Shown: positions 8,838 to 17,189 of the stretch, piece after piece | Layout: the number at the start of each line of letters is the position of its first letter | How positions within the stretch are numbered: position 1 is the first letter of the stretch | The notes under the pieces: generated by a model | What the model saw: only the letters and a program-made list of their open reading frames with translations | What the model was told of the DNA's origin: nothing | Database searches by the model: none | Made by a program: the position numbers and the translations under genes | Assembly: GCF_030348945.1 (NCBI RefSeq) | Contig: NZ_JAUCEN010000002.1 | Location: forward strand, 4,092,001-4,156,000 | DNA length: 64,000 nucleotides | Reading direction: 5' to 3' | Source of the DNA: Peribacillus sp. ACCC06369 | GTDB lineage: Bacteria > Bacillota > Bacilli > Bacillales > DSM-1321

Positions 8838-9092
8838 TCAATCAGAGCCAGTTATAATAAAATCGTCTTGGAGCAAAGCTAAAGGTAGCTTTCTGTTTAT
8901 AGGATCCCCTGCCGTGACATTGATTTCAGTAATGTGACCACTGGCACCTATTGAAACATCAATCAATTTCCCATCCTCCGTTTTCACTAAAAAGAGCCTC
9001 TCCCATTCATAAACATAGGAATTCTTTTGAACGTAAACTTGTTCGATGGTCCCATCATGTACACACTCGATGGTATGAATCGGTTTTAACAC
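8838..9092 (-). CDS. Small biotinyl/lipoyl-like (barrel-sandwich) protein at the end of the roc operon
   Basis: An 84-residue protein. The start is GTG at 9092 with GGAGGAG 8 bases upstream. The C-terminal half (SIGASGHITEINVTAGDPINR) resembles the second strand pair of biotinyl/lipoyl domains, the usual form being PxxGxVxxxxVxxGDxV. The lysine-bearing MKM hairpin is absent, so no cofactor would attach. It follows the glutamate dehydrogenase gene by 37 bp on the same strand and precedes the operon terminator, so it is probably co-transcribed with rocADG. The function is unknown; a binding or scaffolding domain for the catabolic enzymes is only a guess. Confidence 0.75.
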   Translation of the reverse strand: MLKPIHTIECVHDGTIEQVYVQKNSYVYEWERLFLVKTEDGKLIDVSIGASGHITEINVTAGDPINRKLPLALLQDDFIITGSD

Positions 9093-9129
9093 GGAATCAC
9101 TCCTCCACTCTCCATTATTAGACTAAAGC

Positions 9130-10395
9130 TTAAACCCAGCCACGGAATATCGAGGCTTCTGCCATTTTTCTGACACCCACCATATATGCCGCCAACCTCA
9201 TATTCACTTTTCTAGTCTCGGACATTTCATATATTTGATTAAATGAGTTGACCAATAACGCTTTTAATTTGGTTTGGACCTCTTCATCTTCCCAATAATA
9301 ACCTTGATTATTTTGAACCCATTCAAAGTAAGAAACAGTCACACCGCCTGAACTTGCCAATACATCGGGTACAAGAAGCACATCCCGTTCCGTCAAGATC
9401 TTGGTTGCCTCTAAAGTTGTAGGTCCATTAGCTGCCTCCACGACAATTTGGGCCTTGATAAGATGTGCATTTTCTTTGGTGATTTGGTTGGAAATGGCAG
9501 CAGGCACTAAAATATCACAATCTTGTTCCAGAAGTTCTTGATTAGTGATTTTGTTTTCGAATAGTGTCGTTACCGTTCCAAAGCTATCCCTTTGATCAAG
9601 TAAGTAATCGATATCCAGACCATCCGGATTATATATCGCACCATATGCGTCCGAGATGCCAATCACTTTCGCACCTGCATCATGCATGAATTTAGCTAAA
9701 AAGCTTCCTGCATTCCCAAACCCTTGGACGATGATGCGTGCACCTTTCAATTCTATGCCCTTACGCTTTGCCGCTTCTTCGATACAGATGGTGACACCTT
9801 GTGCAGTCGCCTTTTCCCTACCGTGTGAACCGCCCAGTACCAGTGGCTTACCTGTAATGAAACCAGGAGAATCGTGTTCTCTTATTCTACTGTATTCATC
9901 CATCATCCATGCCATGATTTGTGAATTCGTATAAACATCCGGTGCCGGAATATCTTTAGTCGGCCCAACTATTTGGCTGATCGCCCGAACATACCCGCGG
10001 CTAAGTCTTTCCAATTCACCAATGGACATTTGGCGCGGATCACAGATGATGCCGCCTTTTCCTCCGCCATATGGCAGATTCACAATTCCGCATTTCAAAC
10101 TCATCCACATTGACAGTGCCTTGACTTCTTCCTCATCGACTTCGGGATGAAAACGGATCCCACCTTTTGTCGGACCAACGGCATCGTTGTGCTGGGCACG
10201 GTACCCAGTGAATATCTTCGTCGTATTATCATCCATCTTAATTGGAATCCGGACGGTCAGCATACGAAGAGGTTCCTTCAAAAGCTCGAACACTTCTTCA
10301 GAATATCCAAGCTTATCCAGCGCCTCCTTGATTACGACCTGTGTTGATTCAAGCAAGCTGGCAGTTTCTTTTTCTTCTTTGATCGTTGTACTCAA
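9130..10395 (-). CDS. rocG: NAD-dependent glutamate dehydrogenase
   Basis: Catalyses oxidative deamination of glutamate to 2-oxoglutarate and ammonia, the last step of arginine/ornithine catabolism. The 421 residues match RocG/GudB size. Visible are the substrate-binding GGIRFHPEV, the catalytic-lysine segment LPYGGGKGGI near residue 110, and the Rossmann motif GFGNAG near 230. The start is a TTG at 10395 with AGGTG 8 bases upstream. It follows rocD by 22 bp within the rocA-rocD-rocG unit, which favours rocG over gudB. In B. subtilis rocG is RocR/sigma-54 and CcpA controlled; the shared promoter here is the sigma-54 site ahead of rocA. Confidence 0.93.
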   Translation of the reverse strand: MSTTIKEEKETASLLESTQVVIKEALDKLGYSEEVFELLKEPLRMLTVRIPIKMDDNTTKIFTGYRAQHNDAVGPTKGGIRFHPEVDEEEVKALSMWMSLKCGIVNLPYGGGKGGIICDPRQMSIGELERLSRGYVRAISQIVGPTKDIPAPDVYTNSQIMAWMMDEYSRIREHDSPGFITGKPLVLGGSHGREKATAQGVTICIEEAAKRKGIELKGARIIVQGFGNAGSFLAKFMHDAGAKVIGISDAYGAIYNPDGLDIDYLLDQRDSFGTVTTLFENKITNQELLEQDCDILVPAAISNQITKENAHLIKAQIVVEAANGPTTLEATKILTERDVLLVPDVLASSGGVTVSYFEWVQNNQGYYWEDEEVQTKLKALLVNSFNQIYEMSETRKVNMRLAAYMVGVRKMAEASIFRGWV

Positions 10396-10417
10396 TGGAA
10401 TTCACCTCATAGGGATA

Positions 10418-11611
10418 TTAGGATAAAACTCTTTTAATGCGTTCGATTGCCCAATCCAATTCTTCTTTTGTAATCACTAACGGCGGAGCAAAACGGATGA
10501 CTGTATCATGTGTTTCTTTACATAGCAGTTTTTCTTCTTTAAGTTGCTCACAATAAGGTCTTGCAGCTTCTGTCAATTCAACCCCGATGAATAGACCTCT
10601 ACCACGGATTTCTTTAATCATCGGATTCTTGATTTCTTTTAAACTATCCATGAAATATTGTCCAAGCTCCAATGAACGTTCCGCAAGCTTCTCATCTTCA
10701 AGGACTTCCAATGAAGCGATGGAAACCGCACATGCCAATGGATTGCCGCCGAATGTGGAACCATGTGAACCAGGATTGAATACGCCAAGGATTTCACGGT
10801 TTGCAGCTACGCAAGAGATTGGGAAAACCCCGCCGCCAAGCGCCTTGCCTAAAATGTACATATCCGGAACTACTCCATCCCAGTCAGAGGCGAACATTTT
10901 TCCTGAACGTCCAAGTCCTGATTGAATTTCATCAGAAACGAATAGGACATTATTTTCTTTACACAGTTCGTAAGCTTCTTTTAAGAATCCTTGAGGCGGT
11001 ATGATGATTCCCGCTTCACCTTGAATCGGTTCGATTAAAAATCCAGCCGTTTGCGGTGTAATCGCTGCTTTCAATGCATCAAGATCACCATAAGGAATAA
11101 GCTTGATCCCTGGTAACATCGGTCCAAAGCCCCTTCTATATTCATCATCGGATGACAATGAAACGGCTGCCATCGTACGGCCATGGAAATTCCCGATACA
11201 AGCAATGATTTCAGCTTGGTTTTCTGCAATTCCTTTAACATCATAACCCCAGCGCCTAACAGCTTTGATTGCTGTTTCAACGGCTTCAGCACCTGTATTC
11301 ATAGGCAGCGCCATGTCTTTTTGCGTAATGCGGGACACCATTTCATACCATGGGCCTAATTTATCACTATGGAATGCACGGGACGTCAATGTCACGCGAT
11401 CTGCTTGTTTTTTTAATTCGTCGATGATTTTCGGATGCCTGTGACCTTGGTTCACTGCTGAATAGGCACTTAGCATATCCATATATTTGTTTCCTTCAGG
11501 ATCTTCCACCCAAACTCCTTCTGCCTTCGAAATGACGATTGGAAGTGGATTATAATTGTTTGCACCATATTGTTCTGTTTGCTCGATTAATTTTTCCGTT
11601 ACTGTTGTCAT
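10418..11611 (-). CDS. rocD: Ornithine--oxo-acid aminotransferase
   Basis: PLP-dependent class III aminotransferase that converts ornithine and 2-oxoglutarate to glutamate semialdehyde and glutamate. The 397 residues match RocD (about 401). Features include [16 protein letters not shown] near residue 105, [13 protein letters not shown] near 145, the aspartate region [16 protein letters not shown] near 225 and the Schiff-base lysine in LGKALGGG near 257. GAGGGGG lies 7-8 bases before the ATG. It lies 17 bp downstream of rocA and 22 bp upstream of rocG on the same strand. Confidence 0.95.
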   Translation of the reverse strand: MTTVTEKLIEQTEQYGANNYNPLPIVISKAEGVWVEDPEGNKYMDMLSAYSAVNQGHRHPKIIDELKKQADRVTLTSRAFHSDKLGPWYEMVSRITQKDMALPMNTGAEAVETAIKAVRRWGYDVKGIAENQAEIIACIGNFHGRTMAAVSLSSDDEYRRGFGPMLPGIKLIPYGDLDALKAAITPQTAGFLIEPIQGEAGIIIPPQGFLKEAYELCKENNVLFVSDEIQSGLGRSGKMFASDWDGVVPDMYILGKALGGGVFPISCVAANREILGVFNPGSHGSTFGGNPLACAVSIASLEVLEDEKLAERSLELGQYFMDSLKEIKNPMIKEIRGRGLFIGVELTEAARPYCEQLKEEKLLCKETHDTVIRFAPPLVITKEELDWAIERIKRVLS

Positions 11612-11628
11612 GTTGATTCCCCCTCAAA

Positions 11629-13176
11629 TTATAGCGTTTCAGATGTTGTTTTTCCTTGAAGATGCAGAACTAAATAATCAGGACCGCCCGCTTTTGAATC
11701 TGTACCTGACATATTGAATCCGCCAAATGGCTGGTATCCTACAATGGCACCAGTACAGCCACGATTGAAGTACAAGTTACCTACGTGGAAATCCTCACGC
11801 GCCTGTTCGATATGTTCAATATTGTTCGAGATGACCGCACCTGTTAATCCATAATCCGTGTTATTGGCGATCTCGATAGCATGATTGAAATCTTTTGCCT
11901 TACAGAACGCTACCACTGGTCCGAAAATCTCTTCTTTCATGACTCGTGCATTCTCATCCACATCAGCAATGATGGTTGGCTGGATGAAGAAACCTTTTGA
12001 ATTGTCTCCTTCTCCACCTGCAACAAGTTTCCCTTCTTGTTTACCGATTTCAACGTAGCTCATGACTTTGTCGAAAGCGGCTTGATCGATAACCGGACCC
12101 ATGAAGTTGTTTACATCGGTTGGTTCCCCGACCGTTTTTTCTTTCGTTAATTCAATGACACGATTCAAGACTTGGTCATATACATCTTCCACGATGACGG
12201 TACGTGAACAAGCAGAACATTTTTGACCAGAGAATCCGAATGCAGAAGCGACGATTGATTGTGCTGCCAATTCCAAATCAGCCTCTTTATCAACAACGAT
12301 CGTGTCTTTTCCGCCCATTTCAGCGATGACACGTTTCAACCAAATTTGGCCTTCATGAACTTTAGACGCACGCTCATAAATACGGATTCCAACATCACGA
12401 GATCCGGTAAAGCTGATGAAACGTGTGCGAGGATGATCTACCAAATAATCACCAACTTCAGCACCGCTTCCTGGAATGAAGTTCACGACTCCTGCCGGTA
12501 AGCCCGCTTCTTCCAATACTTCAATGAATTTTGCTGCAATGACCGGTGTTGTACTGGCCGGTTTCAATAAGACGGTATTACCTGAAACAAGGGCCGCTGT
12601 CGTCATGCCTGCCATGATCGCAAATGGGAAATTCCAAGGTGAGATGATGACACCGACACCAAGTGGAACATAACTGAAGGCATTGTGTTCAATCGGACGG
12701 CTTTCCACTGGCATGCCGTCTTTAAGCTTCAGCATTTGGCGTGCGTAGTATTCCATGAAGTCGATCGCTTCCGCTGTATCTGCATCCGCTTCATTCCAAG
12801 GCTTTCCTGCTTCTTTAACCAATATAGCAGAGAAATAGTGTTTTCTTCTCCGAACGATGGCTGCAGCCCTGAATAAAATATTTGCACGCACTTCAGCTTT
12901 CGTTTTTCTCCATGTTTGGAATGTCTTATCTGCCGCTTGCATGGCTTGCTCAGCAAGGTCCTTATTTGCTTTGGACACAGTTCCAATTACTTCTTCTTTA
13001 TTTGCTGGGTTTACAGAGGTAATGACTTCATCAGTAAACACTTTTTCACCATTAATGACCAGCGGATATTTCTTCCCTAAATCATTAGCTACATCATTCA
13101 ATGCCACTTGAAAAGCTTTATTGTTTTCTTCGATTTTAAAATTAGTAAATGGTTCGTGTTTATATGGTTGGACCAT
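11629..13176 (-). CDS. rocA: 1-pyrroline-5-carboxylate dehydrogenase
   Basis: NAD-dependent aldehyde dehydrogenase that oxidises glutamate semialdehyde (P5C) to glutamate. The 515 residues equal the length of B. subtilis RocA. Visible motifs are [10 protein letters not shown] near 175, GSGAEVG near 245, FTGSRDVG near 265, the general-base region VIAEMGGKD near 288 and the catalytic cysteine in [10 protein letters not shown] near 320. GGGAGATG precedes the ATG. It is the first gene of the operon and starts 51 bp downstream of a consensus sigma-54 promoter. Confidence 0.96.
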   Translation of the reverse strand: MVQPYKHEPFTNFKIEENNKAFQVALNDVANDLGKKYPLVINGEKVFTDEVITSVNPANKEEVIGTVSKANKDLAEQAMQAADKTFQTWRKTKAEVRANILFRAAAIVRRRKHYFSAILVKEAGKPWNEADADTAEAIDFMEYYARQMLKLKDGMPVESRPIEHNAFSYVPLGVGVIISPWNFPFAIMAGMTTAALVSGNTVLLKPASTTPVIAAKFIEVLEEAGLPAGVVNFIPGSGAEVGDYLVDHPRTRFISFTGSRDVGIRIYERASKVHEGQIWLKRVIAEMGGKDTIVVDKEADLELAAQSIVASAFGFSGQKCSACSRTVIVEDVYDQVLNRVIELTKEKTVGEPTDVNNFMGPVIDQAAFDKVMSYVEIGKQEGKLVAGGEGDNSKGFFIQPTIIADVDENARVMKEEIFGPVVAFCKAKDFNHAIEIANNTDYGLTGAVISNNIEHIEQAREDFHVGNLYFNRGCTGAIVGYQPFGGFNMSGTDSKAGGPDYLVLHLQGKTTSETL

Positions 13177-13227
13177 TATGGCTCATCTCCCTAAAGTTAA
13201 TGTTTTTATTTCTCACTTATTTAATAA

Positions 13228-13243
13228 GCAAGTTCCGTGCCAA
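13228..13243 (-). promoter_or_regulatory. Sigma-54 (SigL) promoter of rocA-rocD-rocG
   Basis: On the minus strand TTGGCAC-N5-TTGC followed by T matches every fixed position of the sigma-54 consensus YTGGCACGRNNNTTGCW. The -12 element lies about 51 bp before the rocA start codon. Confidence 0.92.
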
Positions 13244-13387
13244 CTTTTCATTTTTTCGTAAAAATATTGTTTTTTTATGAAATATGCAATGAAATTCAGC
13301 ACTTTTGGGGCAAAATTGACATAGTATGCCATTATTTTTTGCTCTAATCCCTGTTATTGTCGCTTAAACCTTACACTTTTTATTAAT

Positions 13388-13403
13388 GCAAGATTCATGC
13401 CAA
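13388..13403 (-). promoter_or_regulatory. Second sigma-54-like element upstream of rocA
   Basis: TTGGCAT-N5-TTGC followed by A on the minus strand differs from the sigma-54 consensus at one base and repeats the layout of the main promoter 160 bp further upstream. It could be a second start point or a decayed duplicate; it lies between the activator sites and the main promoter. Confidence 0.6.
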
Positions 13404-13442
13404 CTCATAAAACCATAAAAAACAGTGTTTTTACACTTTTTC

Positions 13443-13500
13443 CGCAAAATATCTTTGCACCTGGATGCAAAATATCCTTGCTGTGCAAATTTTATTTGCG
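13443..13500. promoter_or_regulatory. Three RocR-type upstream activating dyads
   Basis: Three 17-bp near-palindromes of the form YGCAAA-N5-YTTGCN stand at 13443-13459, 13466-13482 and 13484-13500. The third contains the perfect dyad GCAAAT-TTT-ATTTGC. They lie 40-115 bp and 200-270 bp upstream of the two sigma-54 elements, as expected for bacterial enhancer sites. The third overlaps the -35 box of rocR, which would give autorepression. Confidence 0.75.
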
Positions 13501-13524
13501 CCTTTTCTTCAATTCCACTACAAT
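13496..13524 (+). promoter_or_regulatory. Sigma-A promoter of rocR
   Basis: TTGCGC (13496-13501), a 17-bp spacer and TACAAT (13519-13524). The -35 box overlaps the third RocR-type dyad. The start codon is 35 bp downstream of the -10 box. Confidence 0.7.
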
Positions 13525-13558
13525 AGCTCTAAGAAATGAATAAAAACGGGAGGCATTC

Positions 13559-14971
13559 ATGCATTTAGATCAAATCATTAAAATAGAAGGTTTCCAAACC
13601 ATCCTCTATTCGCTTGTGGATGTAATCGATATTGGGATACATATAATCGATATAAAGGGTCGAACCATCGTTTATAACAAGAAAATGGCTGAAATTGAAG
13701 GAATGGAATCAGAGGAGGTATTAGGGAAAAAGATTCACGATATCTTTAAATTCAAGGAAGAAACGGAGAGTACATTAATCCGGGCGCTCCATTCAGGTAA
13801 GGCTACCGAGAACTCGAAGCAGACATACTTCAATAATCTTGGACAGGAAATTACAACAATCAATAATACGTTTCCGATTTTGGATCCGAACCAAACGATC
13901 ATCGGAGCAATTGAAGTGGCAAAGGATATAACGAATCTCGAAAGAATCATTAAAGACAATATCTTAAATAAGGGCGATACCAAATATACGTTTGACAGCA
14001 TCATCGGAACCAGTGAGAACTTCCTGGACGTCATAGAAAAGAGCAAGCGCTCGACCAGGACCACATCCTCCATCCTCATCGTCGGGGAGACGGGAACCGG
14101 AAAAGAACTCTTCGCCCAAAGTATCCATAATGGCAGCAGCCGTTCGACACATCCTTTCATCAGCCAAAACTGTGCTGCCCTGCCAGATAGTTTAATTGAA
14201 GGAATACTCTTTGGCACAAAGAAAGGGGCCTTCACCGGATCGATCGAAAGGCCTGGATTATTCGAACAGGCACAGGGCGGAACCATCCTGCTTGATGAAA
14301 TCAATTCGTTAAATCCGAATTTGCAAGCGAAATTATTAAGGGCCCTTCAAGAAAGGACGATTCGTCGTGTTGGGGATACAAAAGATAAAAAAATTGACGT
14401 TCGGGTCATTGCAACGATAAATGAGGATCCAATAGATGCCATTTCAAATGATCATTTACGAAAGGATTTATACTATCGATTAAGTGTCGTTTCGTTATTC
14501 ATCCCTCCTCTTCGTGAGCGGAAAGAGGATATCCCTTTGCTGGCTCAATCCTTCATCGAGAAATTCAATGCGCTGTTCGAATTGAATATTGAAGGGATCA
14601 GCGAAGAGGTTTACTCACTATTTTATGATTACGACTGGCCTGGGAACGTAAGGGAACTTGAACATATCATTGAAGGGGCCATGAATTTACTGGAACCTGG
14701 CGATACCAAGATTGCCATCAATCACCTTCCTACCCTATTTAGAAAGAAAGCACATTTTGAAGACATTCATCCCGATAAAAAAGATGTCCAAACGAATGGA
14801 GATTTACAGGAGTCGACATTATCTCTTGATGATTATATCGCCAATACTGAAAAGCAATACTTGGAGAAGGTATTAAAGGAACATGGCATGAACATCTCTA
14901 AAGCAGCTAAAGCCCTGAATATCAGTCGCCAAAGTCTTCAATACCGTTTGAAAAAGTATCAGGACAAATAA
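13559..14971 (+). CDS. rocR: Sigma-54-dependent activator of arginine/ornithine catabolism
   Basis: Bacterial enhancer-binding protein of 470 residues. It has an N-terminal PAS domain (about 15-125; VDVIDIGIHIIDIKGRTIVYN), a central AAA+ domain with Walker A GETGTGKE near 180, GAFTGS near 222 for sigma-54 contact and Walker B GTILLDEIN near 240. A C-terminal Fis-type helix-turn-helix follows (NISKAAKALNISRQSLQYRL). In B. subtilis RocR responds to ornithine or citrulline and activates the roc operons. Its position divergent from rocADG, with matching dyads between them, supports the same job here. GGGAGG precedes the ATG; a strong terminator follows. Confidence 0.93.
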   Translation: MHLDQIIKIEGFQTILYSLVDVIDIGIHIIDIKGRTIVYNKKMAEIEGMESEEVLGKKIHDIFKFKEETESTLIRALHSGKATENSKQTYFNNLGQEITTINNTFPILDPNQTIIGAIEVAKDITNLERIIKDNILNKGDTKYTFDSIIGTSENFLDVIEKSKRSTRTTSSILIVGETGTGKELFAQSIHNGSSRSTHPFISQNCAALPDSLIEGILFGTKKGAFTGSIERPGLFEQAQGGTILLDEINSLNPNLQAKLLRALQERTIRRVGDTKDKKIDVRVIATINEDPIDAISNDHLRKDLYYRLSVVSLFIPPLRERKEDIPLLAQSFIEKFNALFELNIEGISEEVYSLFYDYDWPGNVRELEHIIEGAMNLLEPGDTKIAINHLPTLFRKKAHFEDIHPDKKDVQTNGDLQESTLSLDDYIANTEKQYLEKVLKEHGMNISKAAKALNISRQSLQYRLKKYQDK

Positions 14972-14985
14972 CGTCTTTCCTGCAC

Positions 14986-15021
14986 AAAGAAGGCCCCCAT
15001 TGATATATGGGGGCCTTCTTT
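14986..15021 (+). terminator. Terminator of rocR, probably bidirectional
   Basis: Perfect 15-bp stem AAAGAAGGCCCCCAT / ATGGGGGCCTTCTTT with a 6-base loop, lying between the convergent rocR and azoreductase genes. Confidence 0.9.
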
Positions 15022-15072
15022 GCCTGTTCATCCAGTACCTTTTCGATTCCTTTCAGCCGAGAAACTTCCCAA

Positions 15073-15759
15073 TCAGAATGTTTCAGCAGCTTTTGCAACG
15101 TTTTCCAAACCATCCGCGATGATTTTCTGTGTCCGATCCGGATACTGATTATGTCCTTCAATGACCACTGCCTCCGGATTGTTGATCCCCCACAGGCTAA
15201 TGATATTTTTAACTAAATTCACAGCCATTTCAGCAGAAGCCATTCCTTCCAATGCATAATCCGAACCGCGGGCATTCAATAGCATGACCTTTTTATCGCC
15301 AGCATACCCAACCGGTCCCTCCGCGGTATAATTGAACATAATACCTGCTTGTGACAAATAGGAAAGGTATGTGATCAGCGGCGCAGGAACCGTTGCGTTC
15401 CATAGAGGGAATGCGAAAACAACTTTATCCATGGCTAGGAATTGATTTAAGAATTGGTCAACCAGTTTTGCCGCTTTTTCCTCTTCAGCTGTCAGTTCAA
15501 GACCCTGATTGCGTTTATACAAACCAGTAATGGCTGTATTCCCATAGTAAGGAAGTTCTTCTTTAAATAAATCCAACTCGATCACTTCATCTGTACGGTG
15601 GGTCTCTTTATATGTTTCTAAGAATGTGTCATACATTTTCGAGCTGATTGCCTGATCTGCAGGGCGATCGTTCACTTTTACGAATAATACTTTTGTCATT
15701 TCCCCATTCTCCTCTGTTGCCGTTTCTCTTTTCCCAAATAATCTATTTAAGAATCCCAT
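15073..15759 (-). CDS. FMN-dependent NADH-azoreductase
   Basis: Flavodoxin-fold quinone/azo reductase; it reduces quinones by two electrons and so protects thiols. After a 20-residue N-terminal extension (MGFLNRLFGKRETATEENGE), the core begins MTKVLFVKVNDRP and contains FPLWNATVPAPLITYLSYL (FMN-binding) near residue 115 and the LNARGSDY segment near 165. The usual family length is about 208-211, so the extension is extra. Both candidate starts, 15759 (GAGGAAAA) and 15699 (GAGGAGAATGGGG), carry Shine-Dalgarno sequences. It is the third gene after catD and catE on the same strand, fitting a quinone-stress operon. Confidence 0.9.
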   Translation of the reverse strand: MGFLNRLFGKRETATEENGEMTKVLFVKVNDRPADQAISSKMYDTFLETYKETHRTDEVIELDLFKEELPYYGNTAITGLYKRNQGLELTAEEEKAAKLVDQFLNQFLAMDKVVFAFPLWNATVPAPLITYLSYLSQAGIMFNYTAEGPVGYAGDKKVMLLNARGSDYALEGMASAEMAVNLVKNIISLWGINNPEAVVIEGHNQYPDRTQKIIADGLENVAKAAETF

Positions 15760-15808
15760 TTTTCCTCACCATTGCTTTCTACTTTAATTCCATTACAATA
15801 AGCCCTTT

Positions 15809-16654
15809 TTAGACGACTAAATGAATCTCATTGCCTGATGGATCTGTTACGACATAAAACTCCTCTTTTTCCGTAACGACAGTTCCTATTCCTTTCAGTC
15901 GTTCCATCACTTTATCTCTCGCTTCATCATTTGCAAAAACGAGGGTATACCAGTTTAGTCCCACACTATTTTCCTTAGGAGCTGGGGCGCCTACACCATT
16001 CCAAATGTTCAATCCGATGTGATGATGATATCCCCCGGTGGAAGTAAAGAGTGCTCCTGCGTACCGATTCACAACAGTAAACCCAAGACCTTGCATGTAA
16101 AACTCCTCCGTGTTACGTAAATCTGACACATGCAAATGTATATGTCCCATTAAGGTACCTGCAGGCATTACGCTCCATTCTCCATTACTTTCTTCCAGAA
16201 GGTCATTCCCATCCAACGGATCCGTGCCCATCGCGACCTCCCCATTGGCCCACTTCCAATCAGTCGATGGCCGGTCAGAGTAAACTTCAATGCCATTGCC
16301 ATCAGGATCGGTAATGTACAGCGCTTCACTCACTTCATGATCCGCCGCTCCAAATGGATATTTCGTTTGAAGTAAATGTCGTAAGAAAATTGATAAGTCT
16401 GCACGGGTCGGCAGTAAAAGGGCAAAGTGATATAAGCCCGTCGTCCGCCCTTCTTTTGGAATCACATCAGCAGGCTGTTCAAGTGTAAGCAACGGGGTTT
16501 TTCCGTCAGTCGTTAAAACAGCTTGCCTTTCATTTTTCTTCAATACTTGAAGGCCGATGATATCTTGATAAAACGTGATGGCTTTATCTAAATCCAAAAC
16601 ATTTATACTGACTTCGCCAACAAAAGTAACTGGTTTTTGATGAAAATTCTTCAT
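15809..16654 (-). CDS. catE: Catechol-2,3-dioxygenase-like VOC protein
   Basis: Two-module vicinal oxygen chelate protein of 281 residues, equivalent in size to B. subtilis CatE (about 285). Module 1 begins near residue 8 (VGEVSINVLDLDKAITFYQDI) and holds the metal-site strands TGLYHFALLLP and DPDGNGIEVYSD. Module 2 begins near 168 (MGHIHLHVSDLRNTEEFYMQ) and has GGYHHHIGLNIW and DPSGNEIHLVV. Metal ligands are expected from His168-region, His-rich HHH and the terminal Glu. It would ring-cleave catechols. It begins 4 bp after catD and precedes the azoreductase. Confidence 0.88.
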   Translation of the reverse strand: MKNFHQKPVTFVGEVSINVLDLDKAITFYQDIIGLQVLKKNERQAVLTTDGKTPLLTLEQPADVIPKEGRTTGLYHFALLLPTRADLSIFLRHLLQTKYPFGAADHEVSEALYITDPDGNGIEVYSDRPSTDWKWANGEVAMGTDPLDGNDLLEESNGEWSVMPAGTLMGHIHLHVSDLRNTEEFYMQGLGFTVVNRYAGALFTSTGGYHHHIGLNIWNGVGAPAPKENSVGLNWYTLVFANDEARDKVMERLKGIGTVVTEKEEFYVVTDPSGNEIHLVV

Positions 16655-16658
16655 AATG

Positions 16659-17063
16659 TCACTTCCCTTTTTTATTGAAAATCATGTTATCCAAAGAGAG
16701 GGCTATGCGGTTTGTACACGCTAGATAGACTGACATGGCTAGTAGTGCCAAGTCCAGTTCGTAGCCCGCTGCTTGCCCGTTTCCAAGAAAACCAGCAGAT
16801 AATTTAGCCGTAAAAATCGCCCCCGCCATAATGACCGCAAACAGGACGGAAACGATTCGTGTTCCCAAACCAAGTATAACCGCAAGTCCACCGATTAATT
16901 CGATACCTGCAACGATGTAAGCCATGAACCCAGGAATACCAAGACTATCAAAAAATCCCGCCGTGTTTCCTATGCCCCCTTGAAACTTTGAAATGCCGTG
17001 AATGAAAAAGGTAAGACCTAAAATCACCCTTAAAAAAACTTGACCTGCTTCATTTTTATTCAT
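16659..17063 (-). CDS. catD: DoxX family membrane protein of the catechol-detoxification operon
   Basis: Four-helix membrane protein of 134 residues (CatD is about 135). It begins MNKNEAGQVFLRVILGLTFF and has the DoxX signature FFIHGISKFQGGIGN near residue 20, then GIELIGGLAVILGLGTRI near 55. Its biochemical role is unknown; it is paired with catE in B. subtilis, where DUF24/MarR regulators (CatR, YodB) control it. AAAAGGAGAG precedes the ATG. It is the first gene of the operon. Confidence 0.9.
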   Translation of the reverse strand: MNKNEAGQVFLRVILGLTFFIHGISKFQGGIGNTAGFFDSLGIPGFMAYIVAGIELIGGLAVILGLGTRIVSVLFAVIMAGAIFTAKLSAGFLGNGQAAGYELDLALLAMSVYLACTNRIALSLDNMIFNKKGK

Positions 17064-17087
17064 GTATGAACTCTCCTTTTTTATCGG

Positions 17088-17132
17088 TTACTTTATGTAA
17101 GTAATTATATTTAAATAAGTTTATAATGTCAA
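17088..17132 (-). promoter_or_regulatory. catD promoter with overlapping operator
   Basis: On the minus strand TTGACA (17127-17132), a 17-bp spacer and TATAAT (17104-17109) form a fully consensus sigma-A promoter. The perfect dyad TTACTT-N5-AAGTAA (17088-17104) touches the -10 box. A repressor bound there would block transcription of a promoter that is otherwise very strong; a CatR/YodB-type quinone-sensing repressor is inferred from the genes controlled. Confidence 0.88.
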
Positions 17133-17189
17133 GTAAGTTTATTGGAATATAAAAAGAAACGAATTGCCGAAGCAACTCGTTCCTTGGTA

